In this document: in pieces, positions 1 through 10,702 of the stretch
How positions within the stretch are numbered: position 1 is the first letter of the stretch
How the letters are laid out: each line of letters begins with the position of its first letter
NCBI RefSeq assembly: GCF_041904905.1
Contig: NZ_JAYRMI010000011.1
Span: 16,078-80,077 of the forward strand
DNA: 64,000 bases
Direction of reading: 5' to 3'
Source: Zoogloea sp041904905
GTDB lineage: Bacteria; Pseudomonadota; Gammaproteobacteria; Burkholderiales; Rhodocyclaceae
The notes under the pieces: generated by a model
What the model was told of the DNA's origin: nothing
The model's database searches: none
What the model saw: only the letters and a program-made list of their open reading frames with translations
Made by a program: the position numbers and the translations under genes

Positions 1-800
1 GCGGTGATCGGGTCGGCCATCAGCGAGCCGGTGCCCATGATCTTGATGCCGTCCTTGTGCACTTCAACCGCCTTCTGGGCCGCGGTTTCGAGGCTGAAAC
101 CGAACTGGCTGAGGGACAGGAAGAGCAGTACGGTGCCGCCGAAGAGCATCAGGCAGGCCTTGATGATCTGTACCCAGGTGGTGGCGATCATGCCGCCGAA
201 GGTGACGTAGACCACCATCAGCACGCCCACCACGACCACCGCGGTGGCGTAGTCGAGGCCGAACAGCAGCTTGATGAGCTGGCCGGCGCCGACCATCTGC
301 ACGATCAGGTAGAAGCACACCACGGTGAGCGAGCCGAAGGCCGCGAAGGTGCGGATGGTGCCCTGGTCGAGACGGTAGGAGGCGATGTCCGCGAAGGTGA
401 ACTTGCCCAGGTTGCGCAGGCGCTCGGCCATCAGGAACAGGATCACCGGCCAGCCGACGAAGAAGCCGATGGCGTAGATGAAGCCGTCGAGGCCCTTGGA
501 GAAGGTCATCGCCGAGAGGCCCAGCAGGGTGGCGGCGGACATGTAGTCGCCGGCAATCGCGAGGCCGTTCTGGAAGCCGGTGATGCCGCCGCCGGCGGTG
601 TAGAAGTCGGCGGTGGATTTGGTCCGGCTGGCGGCCCAGTAGGTGATGCCCATCGTGGCCACCACGAAGATGAAGAACATCCCGATGGCGGTGAGGTTGA
701 GGGGCTGCTTCTGGGCTGCGCCTACGGCGTCGGCGGCCAGGGCGGCGCCACCGACGAGGGTGGCCGCGAGGGCGGCCAGGAGGTGTTTGCGCTGGATCAC
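1..800 (-). CDS. actP: Cation/acetate symporter ActP, 3' end beyond window
   Basis: Sodium:solute symporter family permease that brings acetate and similar short carboxylates across the inner membrane. About 266 residues are visible: a signal-like N-terminus (IQRKHLLAALAATLVGG), then hydrophobic helices with the family segments DFYTAGGGITGFQNGLAIAG and GDYMSAATLLGLSAMTFSKG. The rest, about half of a usual 550-590 residue protein, lies outside the window. The GTG start at 798-800 overlaps the stop codon of the DUF485 gene, the standard yjcH-actP arrangement, so the two are translationally coupled. The family is recognised by motif; acetate as substrate is inferred from the DUF485 partner. Confidence 0.88.
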   Translation of the reverse strand, partial: MIQRKHLLAALAATLVGGAALAADAVGAAQKQPLNLTAIGMFFIFVVATMGITYWAASRTKSTADFYTAGGGITGFQNGLAIAGDYMSAATLLGLSAMTFSKGLDGFIYAIGFFVGWPVILFLMAERLRNLGKFTFADIASYRLDQGTIRTFAAFGSLTVVCFYLIVQMVGAGQLIKLLFGLDYATAVVVVGVLMVVYVTFGGMIATTWVQIIKACLMLFGGTVLLFLSLSQFGFSLETAAQKAVEVHKDGIKIMGTGSLMADPIT

Positions 801-1108
801 TTGGTGGCCTCCCGGACGATTTCGTTGTTGATGGCGTCGAACTCGCCGTTGGAGCGATTGACGAACCAGCCGGTCAGGAGCCACGAGCCGATGATGATGG
901 CGGCGCCGATGGGCACGCCGATGGTCAGGGTCGAGCCCGTCGAGATGGGCGTGCGCATGACCTCGGGCGCGAAGGCGACGATCATCATCATCCCGTAGTA
1001 GCTGGCCATCACGATGGCCGTGAGGAGTAGCGCGAAGCGGCTGCGCTTTCCTTCGAGTTCGGCGAACTTGGGGTTCGCCCGGACTTTTTTGTAGATGTCT
1101 GCCGACAT
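797..1108 (-). CDS. DUF485 inner-membrane protein (YjcH type)
   Basis: Protein of 103 residues with two membrane helices (about 25-47 and 58-80), typical in length for DUF485. Genes of this family sit directly before actP-type acetate permeases; their molecular role is unknown, and an accessory role in permease assembly or activity is only an inference. A strong ribosome site (AAGGAGGAATC then ATG) precedes the start. The stop codon shares bases with the GTG start of actP. The 90 bp between this gene and the upstream ETF:quinone oxidoreductase gene probably hold its promoter, but I see no clear -35/-10 pair. Confidence 0.85.
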   Translation of the reverse strand: MSADIYKKVRANPKFAELEGKRSRFALLLTAIVMASYYGMMMIVAFAPEVMRTPISTGSTLTIGVPIGAAIIIGSWLLTGWFVNRSNGEFDAINNEIVREATK

Positions 1109-1198
1109 GATTCCTCCTTGAATGCGGCGGTTTTTTAAAGTTGTGGTTGTTGTTACGGGGTGAGTGCTGTTCTCCCCCGGTCTTGCCTTGGGTTCTTC

Positions 1199-2830
1199 TT
1201 ACATGTTCGGGTAGTTGGGCCCGCCGCCACCTTCGGGCACGGCCCAGTTGATGTTCTGGGTCGGGTCCTTGATGTCGCAGGTCTTGCAGTGCAGGCAGTT
1301 CTGGGCGTTGATCTGCATCCGCGGGCCGCTCGGGTCTTCGACGATTTCATACACGCCGGCCGGGCAGTAGCGGGTCTCGGGCGCGGCGTAGAGGGCGAGG
1401 TTCACGCTCACCGGCACCGAGGCGTCCTTCAGACGCAGGTGGCAGGGCTGCTCTTCCACGTGGTTGGTGGCCGAGATGAACACCGAGGAGAGGCGGTCGA
1501 AGCTGATCTTGCCGTCGGGCTTGGGATAAGCAATGGGCTGGCAGTCGGCGGCCTTCTTGAGCTGGGTGTGGTCGTCGTGGTGGTGCAGCGTCCACGGGGC
1601 GCGGCCCTTGAGCAGGAAGGTGTCGATGGCGCTGTAGGCGATGCCGCCCCACAGGCCCCAGCGGAAGCTCGGGCGGATGTTGCGCACGGTGTACAGCTCG
1701 TCCCACAGCCAGCTCTGCTTGAGCTGTTCGGGGTAGCCGATGCACTCGGTGCCGGTCTGGCCGTCGGCGGTGAGGTGGGCGAACAGGGCGTCGGCGGCCA
1801 CGATGCCGGACTTCATCGCCATGTGGGTGCCCTTGACCTTGGGCACGTTGAGGAAGCCCGCGGTGTCGCCGATGAGTACGCCGCCCGGGAAGGACAGCTT
1901 GGGCACCGACTGGAAGCCGCCTTCGTTGAGCGCCCGGGCGCCGTAGGCGATGCGCCGGCCGCCCTCGAAGACCTTGCGGATCTCGGGGTGGGTCTTGAAG
2001 CGCTGGAATTCCTCGTAGGGCGAGAGATACGGGTTGCTGTAGTCCAGGCCCACCACGAAGCCGACGGCCACCTGGTTGTTCTCCAGGTGATACAGGAAGG
2101 AGCCGCCGTACACGTCGGTGGATACCGGCCAGCCCACGGTGTGCATGGTGAAGCCCGGCTTGTGCACTTCGGGGCGCACTTCCCACAGTTCCTTGATGCC
2201 GATGCCGTAGGTCTGCGGGTCGGCGCCGTCGCGCAGCTTGAAGCGGGTGAACAGGCTCTTGGTGAGGGAGCCGCGGCAGCCTTCGGAGAAGACGGTCTGA
2301 CGGGCGTGGAGTTCGATGCCCGGCTGGTAGTTGGGGCCGGGTTCGCCGTTGCGTTCGACGCCCATGTCGCCGGTGGCGATGCCTTTTACCGAGCCGTCGT
2401 CGTGGTACAGCACTTCGGCGGCGGCAAAGCCCGGGTAGATCTCGACGCCGAGTTCTTCGGCCTGCTGGCCCAGCCAGCGCACCACGTTGCCTAGGCTGAC
2501 GATGTAGTTGCCCTCGTTGTGCATCTGGGGCGGGGTGGGCAGCTTGTAGGCCTTGTCGGTGCTGAGAAAGTAGAAGCGGTCCTCGGTGACCGGGGTGTTG
2601 AGGGGCGCACCGCGCTCCTTCCAGTCGGGGAACAGTTCGGCCAGCGCGCGGGGTTCGATGACGGCACCGGACAGGATGTGGGCGCCCACTTCGGAGCCCT
2701 TTTCGACGACGCACACCGAAAGCTCCTGGCCGGCCTGTTCGGCCAGTTGCTTCAGGCGGATCGCGGCGGTCAGCCCCGAGGGGCCGGCGCCGACGATCAC
2801 CACGTCGTATTCCATCGCTTCACGCGTCAT
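1199..2830 (-). CDS. etfD: Electron transfer flavoprotein-ubiquinone oxidoreductase
   Basis: Membrane-associated FAD and [4Fe-4S] enzyme that takes electrons from reduced ETF and passes them to ubiquinone. The 543-residue protein has an N-terminal FAD-binding GAGPSG at 13-18, the family block around GGFQSVPKLSFPGGVLIGD in mid-protein, and four C-terminal cluster cysteines (C489, C512, C515, C518; core NCLHCKTCDIKDP). Length fits the bacterial and mitochondrial family. Its neighbours are an acyl-CoA dehydrogenase and etfA/etfB on the same strand, which supplies the complete route from acyl-CoA to quinone. GGAG precedes the ATG. The 163-bp gap to the upstream acyl-CoA dehydrogenase gene contains repeat element copy 1. 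Confidence 0.95.
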   Translation of the reverse strand: MTREAMEYDVVIVGAGPSGLTAAIRLKQLAEQAGQELSVCVVEKGSEVGAHILSGAVIEPRALAELFPDWKERGAPLNTPVTEDRFYFLSTDKAYKLPTPPQMHNEGNYIVSLGNVVRWLGQQAEELGVEIYPGFAAAEVLYHDDGSVKGIATGDMGVERNGEPGPNYQPGIELHARQTVFSEGCRGSLTKSLFTRFKLRDGADPQTYGIGIKELWEVRPEVHKPGFTMHTVGWPVSTDVYGGSFLYHLENNQVAVGFVVGLDYSNPYLSPYEEFQRFKTHPEIRKVFEGGRRIAYGARALNEGGFQSVPKLSFPGGVLIGDTAGFLNVPKVKGTHMAMKSGIVAADALFAHLTADGQTGTECIGYPEQLKQSWLWDELYTVRNIRPSFRWGLWGGIAYSAIDTFLLKGRAPWTLHHHDDHTQLKKAADCQPIAYPKPDGKISFDRLSSVFISATNHVEEQPCHLRLKDASVPVSVNLALYAAPETRYCPAGVYEIVEDPSGPRMQINAQNCLHCKTCDIKDPTQNINWAVPEGGGGPNYPNM

Positions 2831-2870
2831 TGCTGCTCTCCGTTGTTGCTATCAATTCGTACGTTCACCA

Positions 2871-2993
2871 GACGGAGCGCGAAGAAACCGTAGCGAGCGG
2901 CCCGAGGTCGCAACGAGGAGCGCAACCGTACATGCGTACGGTGAGCACCGCAGTTGCGAGATCGGGTCGCGCAGTAGGTTTATTCGTGCTTCG

Positions 2994-2995
<2 letters not shown>
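2871..2995 (-). repeat. Structured intergenic repeat, copy 1 (3' of acyl-CoA dehydrogenase)
   Basis: About 125 bp beginning at the stop codon of the acyl-CoA dehydrogenase gene and closely similar to the element at 55401-55517. Read on the minus strand it has an outer stem (GACGAAGCACGAA pairing with TTCGCGCTCCGTC, 11 of 13), a middle stem (GCGACCCGA with TCGGGCCGC) and an apical hairpin ACCGTAC-GCAT-GTACGGT. The stems differ from copy 2 in sequence yet still pair. It was found by direct comparison of the two sites. Possible roles are 3'-UTR processing, an mRNA stability element or a REP-like dispersed repeat; the function is unknown. Confidence 0.8.
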
Positions 2996-4784
<1,789 letters not shown>

Positions 4785-4899
4785 GGTTGTTCCTTGCGAA
4801 TTCGGTTGAGTGCGGCGTCGGGTGCCCGCGTGGCGGACTGCCGTCCGACGCCCTTGCTGCGATCGGGGGCTGGCGTCGGGCCGTAGCCCGACTGCGCGC

Positions 4900-5835
4900 T
4901 CAGAGCGCGGACACCAGCTGCGGCACGGCCTCGAACAGGTCAGCCACCAGGCCGTAGTCGGCCACCTGGAAGATCGGGGCTTCGGGATCCTTGTTGATCG
5001 CGACGATCACCTTGGAATCCTTCATGCCCGCCAGGTGCTGGATGGCACCGGAGATGCCGACCGCCACGTAGAGCTGCGGGGCGACGATCTTGCCGGTCTG
5101 GCCGACCTGGTAGTCGTTGGGCACGAAGCCTGCATCCACCGCGGCGCGGGAGGCGCCCATGGCGGCGCCGAGCTTGTCGGCGAGGGGTTCGAGCACGCTG
5201 CGGTAGGCATCGCCGCTGCCCAGGCCGCGACCGCCCGAGACGATGATCTTGGCGGCGCCCAGTTCGGGGCGGGCCGACTTGGTGAGTTCGCGACCGACCA
5301 GCTTGCTCTGGGCCAGATCCGGGCCGGCGGCGATGGCTTCGACCGCCGCGCTGCCACCGGCGCCGGCGGCGTCGAAGGCGGTGGTGCGCACGGTGACGAT
5401 CTTCACCGGGTCGGCCGACTTGACGGTGGCGAGCGCGTTACCGGCGTAGATCGGGCGGACGAAGGTGTCGGCCGACTCGACCGCGACGATGTCGGAGATC
5501 TGGGCCACATCCAGCAGCGCGGCGACGCGGGGCAGGACGTTCTTGCCGAAGGTGGTGGCGGGGGCCAGCACGTGGCTGTAGCCGCCGGCCTTGACCACGT
5601 CGACCAGCAGCGCGGCGAGGTTTTCGGCGCCCTGTTCGGCGTAGGCGGCGGCATCGGCCACCTTGACCTTGGCGACGCCGGCCAGCTGGGCGGCAGCCTG
5701 GGCTGCGCCAGCGCAACCGGCGCCGGCGACCAGCACTTCGATGTCGGTGCCCAGTTTGGCGGCGGCGGAAACGGTGTTGAGGGTGGCGGCCTTGAGGCCG
5801 GCGTTGTCGTGTTCGGCGATGACGAGGATGGGCAT
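4900..5835 (-). CDS. etfA: Electron transfer flavoprotein alpha subunit
   Basis: FAD-binding large subunit of ETF (FixB family), 311 residues, which collects electrons from acyl-CoA dehydrogenases. The C-terminal FAD domain carries the family signature VSGGRGLGS, PNDYQVGQTGKIVAPQLYVA and GISGAIQHLAGMKDS, followed by IVAINKDPEAPIFQVADYG. It follows etfB by 27 bp and precedes the acyl-CoA dehydrogenase gene by 115 bp. That gap contains a perfect 7-bp hairpin (4875-4881 with 4886-4892) without a T-run, so transcription may continue. The three genes plus etfD look like one functional unit. Confidence 0.95.
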   Translation of the reverse strand: MPILVIAEHDNAGLKAATLNTVSAAAKLGTDIEVLVAGAGCAGAAQAAAQLAGVAKVKVADAAAYAEQGAENLAALLVDVVKAGGYSHVLAPATTFGKNVLPRVAALLDVAQISDIVAVESADTFVRPIYAGNALATVKSADPVKIVTVRTTAFDAAGAGGSAAVEAIAAGPDLAQSKLVGRELTKSARPELGAAKIIVSGGRGLGSGDAYRSVLEPLADKLGAAMGASRAAVDAGFVPNDYQVGQTGKIVAPQLYVAVGISGAIQHLAGMKDSKVIVAINKDPEAPIFQVADYGLVADLFEAVPQLVSAL

Positions 5836-5862
5836 TTTTCTGTCTCCGTGTTCTTCAGGCGC

Positions 5863-6612
5863 TTACAGCACCTTGGCTTCGTTCTTGAGCTTCTCGACCA
5901 GCTGGGCCACGTCGGCCACCTTCACGCCGGCGCTGCGGGCGGCGGGCTCGACCACCTTGAGGGTGGTGAGGCGCGGGGTCACATCCACGCCCAGATCGGC
6001 CGGCTTGACGGTGTCGAGCGGCTTTTTCTTGGCCTTCATGATGTTGGGCAGGGTGGCGTAGCGTGGCTCGTTCAGGCGCAGGTCGGTGGTGATGACGGCG
6101 GGCAGGCGGAGGGAGAGGGTTTCAAGCCCGCCGTCGATTTCACGGGTGACACGCACGCCGTCGCCGGCCACTTCGACCTTGGAGGCGAAGGTGGCCTGGG
6201 GCCAGCCGAGGAGCGCGGCGAGCATCTGGCCGGTTTGGTTGGAGTCGTCGTCGATGGCCTGCTTGCCGAGGATCACCAGCTTGGGCTGCTCCTTGTCGAC
6301 GAGGGCCTTGAGCAGCTTGGCCACGGCGAGCGGCTGCAGGTCGACGTCGGATTCGACGAGGATGCCCCGGTCGGCGCCGATGGCCATGGCGGTGCGCAGG
6401 GTTTCCTGGCACTGGGCGACACCGGCGGAGACGGCGACCACTTCGGTGGCGGTGCCGGCTTCCTTCAGGCGCACGGCTTCTTCAACGGCGATCTCGTCGA
6501 AGGGGTTCATGGCCATCTTCACGTTGGCCAGCTCGACGCCGCTCTGGTCGGCCTTGACGCGGATCTTGACGTTGTAATCGACGACCCGCTTGATGGGTAC
6601 GAGAATCTTCAT
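5863..6612 (-). CDS. etfB: Electron transfer flavoprotein beta subunit
   Basis: AMP-binding small subunit of ETF (FixA family), 249 residues. The start MKILVPIKRVVDYNVKIRV is the conserved N-terminus of this family, so the ATG at 6610-6612 is chosen over a longer reading frame that would add 40 arginine-rich residues. MAMNPFDEIAVEEA and LGKQAIDDDSNQTGQM are family signatures. It is the first gene of the etfB-etfA group, and the 189 bp to the divergent histidine kinase gene should contain both promoters, although neither is clear by eye. Confidence 0.95.
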   Translation of the reverse strand: MKILVPIKRVVDYNVKIRVKADQSGVELANVKMAMNPFDEIAVEEAVRLKEAGTATEVVAVSAGVAQCQETLRTAMAIGADRGILVESDVDLQPLAVAKLLKALVDKEQPKLVILGKQAIDDDSNQTGQMLAALLGWPQATFASKVEVAGDGVRVTREIDGGLETLSLRLPAVITTDLRLNEPRYATLPNIMKAKKKPLDTVKPADLGVDVTPRLTTLKVVEPAARSAGVKVADVAQLVEKLKNEAKVL

Positions 6613-6801
6613 GGGAACCTGTCTCCGTTCTTGTGCTCGCGCGCTCGCGCTGAATTTCCTGGCCGGACTGCCGAGGATCGGGCGGAAGGTTCGCAGACAA
6701 ACTTGTCGGAACTTTCGTGAAAATGTACTCAATCATGTCTGGCGCTTCCGGTCGGCCGGACGCTGGCTAGAATCGATGAAAGTGACTGGAGCGGAGCTGC
6801 G

Positions 6802-8874
6802 ATGGACGGGCAGGAGATGGACAGGGGAGACGATCGGGCAGACGCGCGCGGCGCCGACACGCCGCCCTCCTTCGACCGGCGATACCGGGAGATGCTGGGC
6901 GCGGGGCTGGACCTCCTCGATCAGGGTGTCACCGTGTTCGACGAGGCCTTGCGGATGGTCGCCTGGAACACGACCTTCCTGCGCCTGCTCGACTTCCCCG
7001 AATGGCTGGCCCGGCCCGGCGTCAATTTCGAGGACTTCATCCGCTACAACGCCGAGCGCGGCGACTACGGCCCGGGCGACCCGGCCGCCCAGGTGGCCGA
7101 GCGGGTGGCCCGCGCCCGCAGCTTCCAGCCCCACGTCACCGAGCGGGTGCGGCCCAACGGGCAGATCCTGTCGATCCGCGGCTTTCCGCTGCCGCACCAG
7201 GGCTTCATCACCGTCTATACCGACATCACCGGCCAGCGCCACAGCCAGGCGCAGATCGCCCGTCACCAGGCCGAGCTGGAAGAACACATCCGCCTGCGCA
7301 CCGAGGCGCTCACCCGCGCCAACGCCGAGCTTACCGCGGCCATCGAATCCAACAAGGCCATCACCGGCGCCCTGCGGCGCAGCGAGCAGCGCCTGCGCGA
7401 GATCACCGACGCGATTCCCGCCGCGGTGGCGTATTTCGACCGGGACTGGACCTACCGCTACGCCAACAAGGGCTACGCCGAGTGGTTCGGCTGGTCGGCG
7501 CGGGAGGTGGAGGGGCGGCAGATCCGCGACGTGGTGGGGCAGGATGTGTTCGCCATCGTGTCGCCCTTCGTGTCGCGGGCGCTGGCGGGCGAACGGGTGT
7601 CGTACGAATACACCCTCACCGGCCGCGACGGCACGCCGGCCCAGGCCCGCAGCACCCTGGTGCCCGACCTCGCCGACGGCGAGGTGATCGGCTGCTACGT
7701 GCATTCGGTGGATGTCACCGAGAGCCGGCGTACCCAGGCGGCGCTGGCCCAGGCCCAGAAGATGGAGGCCATCGGCCAGCTCACCGGCGGCCTCGCCCAC
7801 GACTTCAACAACATGCTGACGGTGGTGATCGGCAACCTGGTGGCCCTGAAAGAGAACCATCCCAACGATCCGCTCACCGAGAACTTCGTCGAGCCCGCGA
7901 TGCAGGCCGCCAACCGGGGCGCCGAGCTGATCCGCCGGCTACTGGGCTTCGCCCGCCGCCAGCCCCTGGAGCCCCGCCCGGTGGAGGTGAACGAGCTGAT
8001 CCTGGGCATGTCCAAGCTGATCCGCCGTTCGCTGCCCGGCACCATCGCGGTGAGCACCGCCAGTCGCGAGCCCTGTCTGGTGGCGATGGTCGATGCCCAC
8101 CAGCTCGAGAACGCGCTCCTCAACCTCGCCCTCAACGCCCGCGACGCCATGCCCAACGGCGGCGAGCTGCGCATCGAGTCGTCGCTGGAGCACCTCAACG
8201 TGCACGCCGCGGCCGATCTGGAGGTGCCACCCGGCGACTACGTGCAGATCGCCGTCACCGACAACGGCATGGGCATGGACGGCAGCACCCTGGCGCGGGT
8301 CTTCGAGCCCTTCTTCACCACCAAGCAGTTCGGCATGGGCAGCGGGCTGGGGATGTCGATGGTGTACGGCTTCGTCAAGCAGTCGGGCGGCGGGGTGCGC
8401 ATCCGCAGCCGGCAGGCGCGGGGCACCACGGTGGCGCTGCTGCTGCCCCGGCTGGCCGAGGCCGAAGAGGTCGAAGCCCTGCCGGTGGGCGCCGAGGTGG
8501 CCGAGACCGACCTGGCCGGCAAGCTGGTGCTGCTGGCCGAGGACGACGTGGATGTGCGCACCGTGGTGCGGATGCAGCTCTCGGAGCTGGGCTGCGCGGT
8601 GGTCGAGGCCGAGAACGGCGCCGAGGCCGCCGACATGGTCGAGAACATCCCGGCCATCGCGCTGGTGATCTCCGACGTGGTGATGCCCGGCGCGATGGAC
8701 GGCCGGGCGCTGGCGCGTTTCGTGCGGCGCTTTCGGCCCGACCTGCCGGTGGTGCTGATGAGCGGCTTCGCCGAATCCCAGCACGAGCTGGGCATGGACG
8801 CCGATCTGCCGCTGCTCGCCAAGCCTTTCTCGCGGGACAAGCTGCTGGCCGCCTTGCGTCCGCTCGCGGCTTGA
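6802..8874 (+). CDS. Hybrid sensor histidine kinase (PAS-PAS-HisKA-HATPase-REC)
   Basis: Cytoplasmic two-component kinase of 690 residues with no membrane helix. Order: a PAS-7-like domain (about 30-145), a coiled stretch (150-190), a second PAS (about 198-308), dimerisation/phosphoacceptor helix with H333 in GGLAHDFNNML, the ATPase domain (N box LALNARDAM, then DNGMGMD, EPFFTTK and GSGLGMSMVYG), and a C-terminal receiver with SDVVMPG. The H-box belongs to the HWE-like/NtrB-type GGxAHDFNN group common in hybrid kinases. The regulator gene at 8892 follows at 17 bp and is the likely partner. The PAS signal is unknown. A GGAGCGGAG site precedes the ATG. Confidence 0.9.
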   Translation: MDGQEMDRGDDRADARGADTPPSFDRRYREMLGAGLDLLDQGVTVFDEALRMVAWNTTFLRLLDFPEWLARPGVNFEDFIRYNAERGDYGPGDPAAQVAERVARARSFQPHVTERVRPNGQILSIRGFPLPHQGFITVYTDITGQRHSQAQIARHQAELEEHIRLRTEALTRANAELTAAIESNKAITGALRRSEQRLREITDAIPAAVAYFDRDWTYRYANKGYAEWFGWSAREVEGRQIRDVVGQDVFAIVSPFVSRALAGERVSYEYTLTGRDGTPAQARSTLVPDLADGEVIGCYVHSVDVTESRRTQAALAQAQKMEAIGQLTGGLAHDFNNMLTVVIGNLVALKENHPNDPLTENFVEPAMQAANRGAELIRRLLGFARRQPLEPRPVEVNELILGMSKLIRRSLPGTIAVSTASREPCLVAMVDAHQLENALLNLALNARDAMPNGGELRIESSLEHLNVHAAADLEVPPGDYVQIAVTDNGMGMDGSTLARVFEPFFTTKQFGMGSGLGMSMVYGFVKQSGGGVRIRSRQARGTTVALLLPRLAEAEEVEALPVGAEVAETDLAGKLVLLAEDDVDVRTVVRMQLSELGCAVVEAENGAEAADMVENIPAIALVISDVVMPGAMDGRALARFVRRFRPDLPVVLMSGFAESQHELGMDADLPLLAKPFSRDKLLAALRPLAA

Positions 8875-8891
8875 GCCAAGCTCTCGCTGTC

Positions 8892-9611
8892 ATGGCCCAG
8901 ACCCGCAAACCCGAGCTGATCTACGTCGTCGAAGACGAGGCGGCCATCGCGCGCCTGATCGCCGACACCCTCGAGAAGTTCAGCTTTCGCACCGAGCTGT
9001 TCCGCACCGCGGAGGCCTTCTTCCACGGGCTGCGTCACCAGGTGCCGGAGCTGGTGGTGCTCGACCTGGGCCTGCCCGACATGGACGGCATGGCGGTGCT
9101 CCAGCAATTGCGCCGCAAGCACACCTGCGGCCTGCTGGTGGTCACCGGCCGGGCCGACACCCACGACCGGGTGATGGGCCTCGAACTGGGCGCCGACGAC
9201 TACGTGGTCAAGCCCTTCGAGCCCCGCGAGCTGATCGCCCGGGTGCGCTCGATCCTGCGCCGCTACCCGGGTCAGATCACCCTGCCGGCCGACCCGGCCC
9301 AGCGGATCGCCGAGTTTGCCGGCTGGCGTTTCGAGCCGGGCAGCAACACCCTCACCAGCCCCGGTGGCCAGCAGGAAACCCTGAGCACCGCCGAAGCGCA
9401 ACTGCTCGGCGTGCTGCTGGCCCACCCCAACCACATCCTCACCCGCGAGCAGCTCCTCGAAGGGCGTGACGTGTCGGCGCTGGATCGCAGCATCGACCTG
9501 CGCATCTCGCGGCTACGCCGGCGCTTCGAGGAGAACCCCCAGCACGCCAAGCTCATCAAGACGGTTTATGGTGCCGGCTACTTGCTGGCGGCCACCGTCG
9601 TCTGGACCTGA
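8892..9611 (+). CDS. OmpR-family response regulator
   Basis: DNA-binding regulator of 239 residues. The receiver domain holds the acidic pair VVEDE (13-16), phosphoacceptor D58 in LDLGLPDMDG and the conserved lysine in DDYVVKPFEP. The C-terminal winged helix ends with the typical RSIDLRISRLRRRFEENP and KTVYGAGYLL. It starts 17 bp after the hybrid kinase gene on the same strand and probably shares its mRNA. The targets are unknown. The ATG gives the usual short N-terminus before the receiver. Confidence 0.92.
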   Translation: MAQTRKPELIYVVEDEAAIARLIADTLEKFSFRTELFRTAEAFFHGLRHQVPELVVLDLGLPDMDGMAVLQQLRRKHTCGLLVVTGRADTHDRVMGLELGADDYVVKPFEPRELIARVRSILRRYPGQITLPADPAQRIAEFAGWRFEPGSNTLTSPGGQQETLSTAEAQLLGVLLAHPNHILTREQLLEGRDVSALDRSIDLRISRLRRRFEENPQHAKLIKTVYGAGYLLAATVVWT

Positions 9612-9620
9612 GGGGCGCCT

Positions 9621-9920
9621 TCAGCGGCGCTGGGGCGCCACGTCGATGGTGCGGTCGTCGTCGGCAAAGCCGCGCTTCAGGTCGGCGGGCAGGCGGCTCA
9701 CCAGCCAGGCGATCACCAGCGGGATCAGCACGAAATCATCCACCAGCCCGATCACCGGCAGCACGTCGGGGATCAGGTCGATCGGCGACAGCAGGTACAG
9801 CCCGATCAGCGCCACCGATGGCAGCAGCCAGGCCGGCCGCGCCGGGTGGCGCAGGGCGTACCACAGGATGCGTGCGTCCTTGCGGACCAGGGCGTACAGC
9901 GCGGTGAGTTTCCGGAACAT
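9621..9920 (-). CDS. DUF1232 (YkvA-type) small membrane protein
   Basis: Protein of 99 residues with the DUF1232 core YLLSPIDLIPDVLPVIG and VDDFVLIPLVIAWL, forming one or two membrane helices. The function of the family is not established. The start is the ATG at 9918-9920, which has an AAGGAG ribosome site eight bases upstream; a longer frame continues upstream but lacks such a site. It is convergent with the response regulator gene, the two stop codons lying about 10 bp apart. Confidence 0.82.
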   Translation of the reverse strand: MFRKLTALYALVRKDARILWYALRHPARPAWLLPSVALIGLYLLSPIDLIPDVLPVIGLVDDFVLIPLVIAWLVSRLPADLKRGFADDDRTIDVAPQRR

Positions 9921-10129
9921 GGCAAAGAGCTCCTTCGAGGTGAATGGCATCGCCCATGATGGCGCGGAGGCTGGCGGGGTGAGGGCCATCTTGTAAGCGG
10001 ATGTGAGTTCGCGCCCGGGCCGAAACATCCCGAAATGGCATGCGGCAAAAGGTCGCACGGTGGGTCGGAGAGGCGCCGCGGGCGGATCGCTCGCGTTAAG
10101 CTGGCAAGCTTGAAACCAAGGAGCCCATC

Positions 10130-10615
10130 GTGAAGTCTTTTGCCCTGTTCGCCCGTTCCGCCGCGCTCGCCCTGACCGGCCTGTGTGCCTCCGCCGCCTT
10201 CGCCGCCGACCTGGAAGTGGCCAACCCGTGGGTCCGCGGCACCGTCGCGGCCCAGAAGGCCACCGGCGCCTTCATGCAGCTGTCCAGCAAGGGCGGCGTG
10301 AGCCTCGTCGGCGTGGAGAGCCCGGCCGCCAACATCGTGGAACTGCACGAGATGGCGATGGCCGACAACGTGATGAAGATGCGTGCCATGCCGCGCCTCG
10401 AGGTGAAGCCCGGTCAGCCGCTGGAACTCAAGCCGGGCAGCTACCACGTGATGCTGATCGACCTGAAGAAGCCCCTCGCCAAGGGCGAGATCGTGCCGAT
10501 CACCCTCAAGGTGGAGGGCAAGGACAAGAAGGTTGAGAGCGTCGAGGTGAAGGCCGAGGTGCGCGACCTGACCGCCGCCGCGCCGGCACCGATGGATCAC
10601 AAGCACCACCACTGA
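10130..10615 (+). CDS. Periplasmic copper chaperone PCu(A)C
   Basis: Secreted protein of 161 residues with a clean signal peptide (cleavage near ASAAFA-ADLEV). The PCu(A)C family binds Cu(I) through conserved His and Met residues and delivers copper to cytochrome oxidase or keeps periplasmic copper bound. Here the expected ligands are seen in VELHEMAMADNVMKMR and SYHVMLIDLKKPL, and the C-terminus ends in a histidine-rich DHKHHH that may add metal binding. It precedes a metal-type permease gene by 87 bp on the same strand, which suggests but does not prove a shared metal role. Confidence 0.9.
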   Translation: MKSFALFARSAALALTGLCASAAFAADLEVANPWVRGTVAAQKATGAFMQLSSKGGVSLVGVESPAANIVELHEMAMADNVMKMRAMPRLEVKPGQPLELKPGSYHVMLIDLKKPLAKGEIVPITLKVEGKDKKVESVEVKAEVRDLTAAAPAPMDHKHHH

Positions 10616-10702
10616 GCGCCGCTTGCGGCGCATCAAAGCACCGGCGGCAGGCCGGGGCTAGACTGAATTCATCGCGTTACGCCCGCTCGGGCCGGAGGCC
10701 GT

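Noticed and set aside
1160..2494. 444-codon plus-strand frame opposite etfD
   Set aside because: Composition is that of an antisense shadow of GC-rich coding sequence; etfD has complete motifs.
4875..4892. Terminator between etfA and the acyl-CoA dehydrogenase gene
   Set aside because: The 7-bp hairpin has no T-run on the minus strand and lies before, not after, the end of the functional gene group; kept only as a note under etfA.
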